64,000 nucleotides of DNA from Echinarachnius parma (Eukaryota; Echinodermata; Echinoidea; Clypeasteroida; Echinarachniidae). The DNA is taken from contig JBAMJV010008297.1 in the NCBI GenBank assembly GCA_037951105.1, positions 1-64,000 on the forward strand, written 5' to 3'. Position numbers and translations under genes: made by a program. Under the pieces are notes generated by a model, which did not search any database, had not been told where the DNA came from, and was given only the letters and a program-made list of their open reading frames with translations. The first letter of the stretch is position 1; every line of letters starts with the position of its first letter. This document shows positions 46,301 to 55,900 of this stretch, one piece after another.

Positions 46301-49300
46301 GCACTCGCAACTGCTTGGCCTGTGTAGAACGAGGAAATAGCAGTGGTTCCGTAAGTGGTGGAAATTAATTGCTTTGTTTATGAATCACACAACCCTTTGC
46401 AAAATGTTGGGTATCTATTTGATATCACAAAACGGTACCAAAACATATAATAATGTGTTGTCCTTTACCTGGTGGTCCCCTTTAATTGAATTTTGTGAAA
46501 ATGTGTGTATAATGTCTTAGTTTGAACTTTGAAATAAATTACTTTAATTACATATTGATTAGTACAGGGAAACCCCGTTATAATGAGGTAGTCAAATTTA
46601 CCTCATTATAGCGGTACATCGTTTAAAACAGCCGAATTAATAACAAACATTTAAATCAGGACCAAAAGATTCTTCTCGTCATATACGGTACCTCGTTATA
46701 AGCGAGCTCGTTATAACGGGGTTTCCCTGTATATTGATATTATGGTAAATTTGTCTGAATCTGACGAACTCATCTGTAGCTCTGGTGGTTTTTTCATCCC
46801 TCGCTGTTTTTTTATGAGACCAGTTTTAATTGTTCAACTTTCCTCTTCATTATTGAAGTATTTATTATTTAAATTAAGATAAACAATTAATATTATTTAA
46901 TCAATGTGCAAACCTATGGTTATGAGTCAGCAATACAATTTTGTATTTCTGCTAATTTCTAATATGAGCCATATGATAGTTATTTACCATGAAACTATTT
47001 ATAAGCACAACTCAGTGGACATAATCAGACTATCTCCATCAAAAAATATTATCAAAATCAAATTGCTGTGTTATCACACGTTGACTCAAGTATGCTTTTC
47101 AAGAACAGTGAGTGACCGTGTGTAACCAGAAAGTAGTGTTTTGTTTCTTTTTGCAGTGTAGTTACTAGATCCCTTTGATAATTGTAATGTAATTAGGGGA
47201 GACAATTTTCTGTGTTATGCTACGGTCACAACTCAGAGCGGCGACCGGTCGATTTGTAGCCTGCTCGGTCGCCGCTGGAATTTAGGCATCGCCCAACGAT
47301 TTTGGGGAAGTCGAGCAGGCTGTAGAGCCCCAGCGGTGCCTGGGCGGTGCCCTGTCGGTGTCCCGCCGGTCACCGGTCGATTTTTAGGTCACAACTGGGC
47401 TAAATTAGGGAGTTTCTCCGCGCGGCGTCCCGGCAGTGACCGACCGATGACCCACCGGTTCCCGAGCGGTCTCCCACCGGTCACCGGCTGATTCTTAAGA
47501 AATCGCCCGGCGACCGGCCGGTCACCTGTAGGTGTCCCGTAGGCGTACCGGCGGCGACCCGCCGGGCTCCGCCGGGAATTTATCACGGGCAACCTGGGTT
47601 CCGTACAGATGGCGTTCGATGGTAAATGTGAAAGTTTACCTGCAGGACTTTATAATGTTTGATAATTATACAACCTTGCATTTGTTTGTAACCAAAATTG
47701 CGCAAGCGGGCGAGAAACATTACGGTAATTGCCTTGTTTGTATGATTTGTCACCTGAGAAAGAAATTCATGATGTGCCAAGTAAATCAAGCCTAATAGGG
47801 CAATGAAACCCAAGCAAAATGTTGCTTTCATAGTCTTGATGAGATTAAGAAGAATAATCTCTGAAAGTTAGAGCATAATCGGGTAAGAAACAAGAAAACT
47901 ACGGCTCTTTGAAGATGTCCATTTATTCTTATGGGAAACTCAAATTGGCAACGCACTCTGATAAGTGTGTGGACAACTCCCCATATGTTTTGTACACAAA
48001 TGTTCCCATTTTTACAGTTTTCTTCAGAGTCACATTTTTCCATTCCCCCAACTCATGATATGTTATGTATAAAAGCATTCTACAAAACATATGTTGAACT
48101 CAAACGAAGGGTAAACATACATTTTGAGAAAATTCAACAAAACTGAAAGTTTGTGTACAAAATGTATGGGGAGTTGTCCACAACTTTGCCAGAGTGCGTT
48201 GCCAATTTGAGTCACTCGAAGAAATACATAGCTCTTTTCAAAGAGCCATAGTTTTCTTATTTCTTGACCGATTGTGCTCAAATTTTCAGAGACTATTCAT
48301 TATACATGTATGTAGTGTCGTATAGTGCATACAACAAATTGTCTGGATTTCATTGTCCTTTATCTGAATTTACACTGATCTTTCCTTGTACCTTATTCTT
48401 GTTTTTTTCTTTTTTTAATGAAGAGTCTTTAATTTGCAGTAAAGTTAAAATGTAAGACTAGTGGGGTGTATTCTGAAAACCAGTTTAAGTTCAAATTAGG
48501 TTAAAATTGTATCTACGTCATACATGTATCTCCGTCACTAAAATATGTTTTCGCAAGTCGCTATTCCTTAAAGTCATACCTGTAAAGTGTCCAAATCCAC
48601 GAAAATTGTTTCTCTTCTACCGTGTTGTTTAGCTTATGGTAAGAGAAGAATAAAATAGGGTTTGATTTTTTCAAATGTCCCTTTAGTATGAAGATAATTA
48701 TCATTGAAAATCATTGTTTGAAAAGCGTTAATCAACGCAATTGAAAAAAAGTACAATTGTTGTAGCTAAACGCGTCCGCATTGCAGCATGCGTGGGAACA
48801 TTCCGGAGATTGAACTTTGAACCCAGCGAGCACAAATTCCATGAATTCTGTACTACGTCTGTAATTATACACGGGTGCGAATATCTCAAACGGCTGATTA
48901 TTACTGTGACAAATGTATGGCAGACCATCAGTATTCGGTGATAAAATATGAACACAATATTCGTTTTTTTCACTAGGTAAACAGTGTTCGTTTTCTTTCT
49001 TTCACAAATCTTTCAATTGTATTTTACAATGATATTGATATAGGATTGCAGTCTCAAATGTCATTTTGTGCAATATCTGACACTTTACAGGTATCACTTT
49101 AAAGGGATAGTTGAGTTCTGGTAAGGAGAGTACAGTTTTGGTGAAACTGAATTTTAGTAACCAAAACCTGCATCATGAGACTACAAACTAATACTGTAGT
49201 TATTCTAGAAGGGAACACAATATTACATATGACTAGTAAAGATCATGTTATCATTCAAAAAGAGCCGTTAAAACGTCAGAGTGCGCTTTCTAAACACTCA

Positions 49301-49833
49301 TCAGTTTCAACCATTTTGAATACAATATTGTGCATGTGATTCTTTGTGGAAATAGTGATTAGATAGAGAAATAACCAACAACTATTTAAATACCTATTTT
49401 GTTACTTTTTGAAAAGAGGAAGCATTTGTTTGAATTTTTAACGGCTGGTTCAAAATTATTGAAGTGTGGGGCCCCACATTTATTACAAATGACTATGATT
49501 ATGGATATTTCAGCCGTTTCTGAACCGATTTTGATCAAATAAAGTCTATTCTGTCATTAAAATATTGTGCTCTTTAAAATTTTTCACTCAGTTTTTCATT
49601 ATCTCACAAAAAATCATTGTATGTAGCGCCCTCTCTACCAAAACTCAACTATCCCTTTAAGTACAGTGTCATAATTATTTTAGTGACGTAGATATGACGT
49701 AGATAGAATAAATTTTAGCCTAAAATCGTTTTCAGAATTCAGGACTTGGGCCGTTCTTACATTAATTTTAAAGCGCATAGTGCGGTGGTACATGAAAGAG
49801 TAAAATTATATGATTAAATGTAGACTCGCATGT

Positions 49834-49869
<36 letters not shown>

Positions 49870-49885
49870 CGTGTGTGTATATGCG

Positions 49886-49919
<34 letters not shown>

Positions 49920-52900
49920 CACACTTTTGTGGAGCGCCTATATACATACCAAACAATGATCGATTTAGGTCAAAAATAGGTCAAGTTGGTCATCGGCTGC
50001 CGAGCGGTCGCCGCCTGGTGACCGACTGATCTCCCAGCGGCGACCGGGCGGCGAACCGCTCGGCAGCCGATGACCTATTTTACCAATTTTTGCCCTAAAT
50101 CGCTCGACGGCGACCGCTCGATTAGGTCGGTGCCCGGGCGGCGACCGCTCGGCCACCGAGCGTACTTTGGGCGGCGAGTGAAAAGTGAGCAGGCGCCGCC
50201 CAAATTTTAACTCCGCGCTAAAACTTCAGCGGCGACCGAGCGATGCCTAAAAACCAGCGGTGCCTGGGCGGCCGCCGCTCGGTGACCGAGCGATTTTGGC
50301 TAAAAACTCGCCGCCCGGCCGCCGAGCAGGCTACTTTTTGGGGTTGTGACCATAGCATTACATATATGGACTTCAATATCTTCAATTCTTAAAATGATTT
50401 TAACATTTGTTTTCCGTTTCCCAATTACTTTCAAAGAGCAAAACTAAATTACCATATGTTATTATTTCCCACCAGTATTGGTCAAACAGAGTGATAGCTT
50501 CAGTAACTAATAAATATTTAGTTGTACCAACAGCATTTTTCCTTTTTATTTTTAGGTCAGGCATCATCTTCTGGATCTGCATCACCCCTCTCAGAGGATG
50601 AGCTACAAAAGTGCCGTGAAGATCTGAGATCATACTATCGGCAGAACCTGTGCAAGATACGAGAAGATTCCGTAGATCCTTTCTCCTACTGTCAATTTGA
50701 AGACATCTACACAAACCTGACGATGCTCAAAGAAGATGGCAAACACTGGAAAGAACTGGATTACGACAATCTTCTCAACATCAAGGTCAATAATGAACTG
50801 CCCAAACGAATGATGGTGCAGGGAGAAGCTGGAGTTGGCAAGACCACGTTCTGTGCTAAGATAGCATGGGACTGGGTCAATGAAAGTACACAATTTGAGC
50901 AGTTTGACATGGTCATTGTTGTTACATTGCGAGATTCAAATGATTACACCATGGGAGAAATAGTCAAAAGTTACCTGACAAAACACAATCGAGTTCAAGC
51001 ATGCCAGCTGGATAAATTCATCATAGATCATCCAGACAATGTCTTCATCATCTATGATGGGCTAGATGAATTCAAGAAGAACATCACACGACAAAGCACC
51101 CAAGCAAATAGAGATATCCCACAACCAAGAATCAACGCAAACACCACTGAAGTTTCTCCAGCTAGTCATACTACTACTCCTGAGACAGATATTGTAGAGA
51201 CTCTCTCTTCAGACCAACTAGAAACGTGTCTTGTCCTGGTAACATCCCGTCCCTGGAAGGCAACTCGGATCAGATGGAATGAAAAGCTGAAAAAGCTGTA
51301 TACCTTCATCCGTGTTGAAGGATTCACCAATGAAAACCTGAAAGTGTACATCAAGAAGTACTTTAAGAATGACGAGGTGAAAGCAAGTAATCTGATCCAG
51401 TTTATGCAGGACAATGATTTCATCGCAGAGAACATGGCTCCTTTTCCCATCTACGTGTCCATGCTGTGCTTGATGTGGAGTGAACTGGGGGAAGAAAAGT
51501 GTAGACAAATCCAAGACTTGCAAACATTTTCACAGCTGTTCAAGGAGATGTTTCTATTTCTCAAGGAGCACCATGTCCAGAAAACAGAGAATATAGATGA
51601 TCCCGGTTATAAGGGGTGTGTTGAGCACATCGATGAGCTGTTGAAGCCAGTTGCTAAGATTGCTTTTGATGGTCTCCTTAATGGGAACGTGGTCTTCAAT
51701 GAGAAGGAGTTCAAGGACTGTGAGGAGGCGATGATGATGGCCTGCAAGATAGGAGTCCTGACAAAAGATAATAAGCTCATCCCGATATCACAGTGGCACG
51801 ATATGTCCCAGTCCCGCATGCAGTCTAAGGTGTACTTCACCCATAAACTCTTTCAGGAGTATATGGCAGGAATGCACCTTGCTTCACTCTACCATTCCGA
51901 CCATGGAGAGTATGAGCGGCTGATTGAAGAGGTGGTGTTGCCAAAGAATGAAGAGTTGAGATACCTGCTGTACTTCTGCACCTCACAAGACAAGAAAGTT
52001 GGGTCTGATATCCTGACCAGGATGAGCAAGTCGAGGGAAGACGAGAGGGATTTCCTGGTGGATCTAGCATTCGAATGCCATGACAGAGAAGCAGCTGAAG
52101 TGGTAAAGACGAATACATTGTCGGATATGACATCATTGACAATTCATAGTGAAATTACTGCACACACACTAGCAGGATACAAGTTTGTGCAACCAGACTT
52201 CATAAAAAATCTTGTAAGTGCACTTCTTTTTTCGCATGAAACCAATACTACATGATATGCACTGTATAAGCAGTGGGAACTTCACGTTGAAGTTCATATT
52301 CTAGTCTCATTTCCATTTTCTGATACTTGTATATTATATTGCTAACACCATAATGTGTGTCCTTAAATCGCATTGTTTGTACTAAACTATTCACACCCTT
52401 TTTGTACACTACGTTACGCTCCTTTGGCAAATTGGTAGGGGGACTGGGGTTGTTTGCCAGAATAAAATTCCTCTTATCTCCAGCAAATTGAGCTGTGAAT
52501 TAGTCCAAAAATAAGCCAAATTTGCCCCAAAAGACATATTATTTTGACCTGAATAAGAGGTGATTTTTGTCAGAATATGTGTGTTTTCCAAACCTGCGTG
52601 GCTACAGCCTTCCTTTCTAGCCCTCTCTCTCTCTCTCTCTCTCTCCTGTCCCATCATCAATAGAGATGCTAGTTGCTATAATGTTCATGCTTGTGTTTCA
52701 TTTCATTGTGCAATGCAAGTTATGGCCTATTAGCCTCAATGTAGCCTACAGTCCATAAAGTGACATTTGGGTGATTTGCTTAAAATGTCTGTGTGAAGGT
52801 ATATTCCAAATTCAGTTTAAGGCTTAAGGAAACGGCTGTTATCATCATCTGTATGTTTTTAGTTATGTATTTCTTACACTGCATAATAATAATTGTGTTT

Positions 52901-55900
52901 TTCTTTCACCATGAAGATTCCATGCCCAGACATGACTGAGCCAAACTAAAGAAAAGGGCAGAGAGCGCCATTTGTGTTCATGTTTGTTTCATCATTCACC
53001 TTACATAATTATGTTGTCATGTGAATATGTAAATTTATGTATTATAATTTAATTGTATTTCTTCTTACACTACATTCTTCATACAGCATAGAGGCAGATA
53101 GAGACCCTGAAATGAAATGTGTGTATTCTTCACGCTATGGCCCTAATTTTCAGGAGTTCAATTAACATGTAACCCATGGTTGAGTATTCAGGTCGTATGT
53201 TTATGTCTGCGTCTTTTTACACTTCAACACAGGTTACCTTGGCTTTTCTGGACAAAGGCTGTTCATTAATGCTCTCTACTGAGCTAGCTGAGGCTATCTG
53301 CAGGTCAACCTCTCTCAAGACTGTGAAAATGAACGGCTGTACTATGCATGACATCTTCTACAGCATCCTTGCTACAAAGGGACAAGACACTATGGTATGT
53401 AAATTCCATTCTTCAGTTATGTCATCATGTTAACCCTTTCAGATCCAATCAGTGAAGAGGTCATTGACTGATCACATAATGACTGTGTTAAAAACTTAGG
53501 CTATTTAAGCTATAACATAAAAATGAAAGTATGCACATGTTTATGACATAATGGTATACAGTGTCCTAACTATTGTCACTCACCTACAATTGACCTAGAA
53601 ATGTCTATACTCATAATTGTATCCCCCCGCAGTATGCTGCTGGACGATACTTTGGATTCAGCAGCGTTACGCCGCCGCCGCTGCATCATATTCTTGTGTG
53701 CGCTCTAACTGCCACATTCCTTGATGGATTTCTTTCAAATGTTGTATGGAGGTGTATCTTGGTATAATCTACACACCCATAATTTTTGCGATACTGCCCC
53801 CAGGGTAAAAGGCCATATTTTTTGTGGATGGTTTGTGTGCACTCTACAGTGCATGTAAAAAAAAAAAAAAAAAACAGACTTTGATAGCTTATAAATCCAC
53901 AATTCTAAACATATATATGTTGATATTGGAACAGTATCATGTTAAAGCTTGGGATATTGCCTTTAAAATGATATATCAAACATTTTGATGATTTTCCGCT
54001 TCATCGAACGCGACCTTAGTGTCCAAGGTCATGCAAAAACAACCCGTGTCCAAGTTTGCCGTTGTCTTGTTCCATCATGAATGAATGTGTCTGTTTACCA
54101 TTTTTTCAAAAGAACATTTCAAGAATATCCTTTGGTGAGTAAAAACAAAATACCAGCTGGTTGCCAATGTTTTATTATTATTATTATTATTTATTCGGCA
54201 TTTCAAACAAGTACAATGTAGCGATACAAAATGAATAGTGAATTTACAAAACAAACAAAAAAAACATAAAAGCACCCCTAGTGAGTCTCCCCAAGCTGCC
54301 TGGCAGGAAAAAAGAAATCTTTCATTTATGTAACCCATGGGTCTTTCCTACTAACTTTGGGAGGCCACCAGGGATGCCTTGTACATAAATATTTCAATAT
54401 TGCAATGTATTATTTTATCGGTCTAACACGTGGAATACATAACAATTAATCAGTACATATGGCTGCATGCCCTTGTTGAGAGAGTTCATAGTGTGCATTA
54501 TATACCTCACATCGAGAATCCTGCAATCTGATTGGTTAAACGAGCGGGCCTCTTTTTCAATATGCCCGCTCAGAAAAACAAAATAAATAAAAACAAAACA
54601 AACAAAGCGGGCTTGGACGATCATATTGAATTTTTGCCTGCTCAGCAAACAAACAAAATAAATAAAAACAAAACAATCAAAGCGGACTTCGGCCGATCAT
54701 ATTGATTTTTTGCCCGCTCAGCAAACAAAGAAAATAATTAAAAACAAAACAAACAAAGCGGGATCCGGATGATCATATTGATTTTTTCACAAAATGCCCG
54801 TAGAGATGCGTGTTATAAAAGCCTTTCAGCGAGCGAATGTCTTGTTTTAGCCATTTTAGCCTGCGATAGATGCTCGACCAGCTTTCCCAAAGAGTAATTT
54901 AAAAAGAAATACAGAACATTTTTACTCGTGAATATCAATAAGTTCCAAAGAATATTCTAGAGATGCATTTCATGTATAACATGGCGGTATTTGAATTTAA
55001 ACATTCCGAAAATGGGGCACAATTTGCATCGTTGTCCTTCCGTGGCCGCGACAGTAATTCGTCATTCAACAATTAACTTGCAACGGTGCACTACACTGCA
55101 TGCACCATGTGTATGTGTAATGTACGTATAATTAACCCCATTCAATTACAAATGTGAATGTAAATCGGGTTAATTATTCACTTTGATGTGCGCGTTTTGC
55201 ATTCGGGCGCGCAATAGTTGTTAATGCGCGTAACCATGAATGGAAAGGTAGCGCAATACGCGATCTGCGCTAGGACTATTACGCAAAGGGGGTCAGTGTC
55301 ACAAACAGAATATAGTAAGTGATGGTGCCATGATCAATGGCTTGTTTTCCTTTATATTATAATTTAATTCAATTTAAATCATTTATATGTGTGAGAATCA
55401 ATCAGATTAAAGGTTTGTTCGGTATATAAAACAATTATTGACTGCATTATTATTTGGGGTATATTGAAAATATAGGCCCTCGGTGATCTCAAAACCATGA
55501 TATGACCATGGGAGCAAGCGCCTCGGGTCATTATCATGGTTTTGAGATCACCTCGGGTCCATATTTTTCAATATGCCCCTCATAGCAGTCAATAATGTAT
55601 AATATTGATGTGCTGATTTAAACTGTAATGATCGATGACCATGCATATAACACATAAAGTTGGGGACTTGTTTAATATGGAAATGTGATATTTGTTTTAT
55701 AACAAACTTGTATTGTCATTATTTATCATAGGTTGAACTTCTGGAACTGATGGACATGACTCTGGGCAAATCAGCAAGTAGGGATGTAGCAACATGGTTG
55801 TCCTTGTCCAACTTGACACACCTTGAGCTGGCCGGTGTACATCTAGATGATAACTTCTTTGCCCTGATATCTGCTCATGCATCAGCAATCAAGGTAACTT

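Larger units (their letters stand above)
48468..49740. mobile_element. Interrupted palindromic MITE GTATTCTGAAAAC
   Basis: Left half (GTATTCTGAAAACCAGTTTA, then ATCTACGTCATACATG, CTCCGTCACTAAAATA) and right half (TATTTTAGTGACGTAGATAT, GACGTAGATAGAAT, CGTTTTCAGAATTC) are inverted repeats separated by the two abutting TTAA MITEs. Removing those leaves a foldback of about 190 bp. Itself nested in 47218-50357. Confidence 0.72.
47218..50357. mobile_element. Large TIR DNA transposon with GC-rich GGCGACCGG subterminal repeats; TTA target duplication
   Basis: Ends TGCTACGGTCACAAC and GTTGTGACCATAGCA are inverted repeats, and TTA flanks both sides (47215-47217 and 50358-50360). A 3-bp TTA/TAA duplication is typical of PIF/Harbinger elements. 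Subterminal zones of about 370 bp on both sides are packed with GCGACCGG/CCGGTCGC-type words, far more GC-rich than the AT-rich surroundings. No transposase frame is seen; the interior is filled with nested MITEs. It explains most of the length of the gene B linker-to-NACHT intron. Confidence 0.75.

Noticed and set aside
47389..47592. Arg/Pro/Gly-rich frames in the GGCGACCGG zones
   Set aside because: Encoded by the repetitive subtermini of a DNA element; low-complexity shadow.
50522..50555. Met upstream of the gene B NACHT exon as a start
   Set aside because: It lies in the polypyrimidine tract of the intron; the phase-matched acceptor at 50555 and the Death and linker exons explain the frame better.
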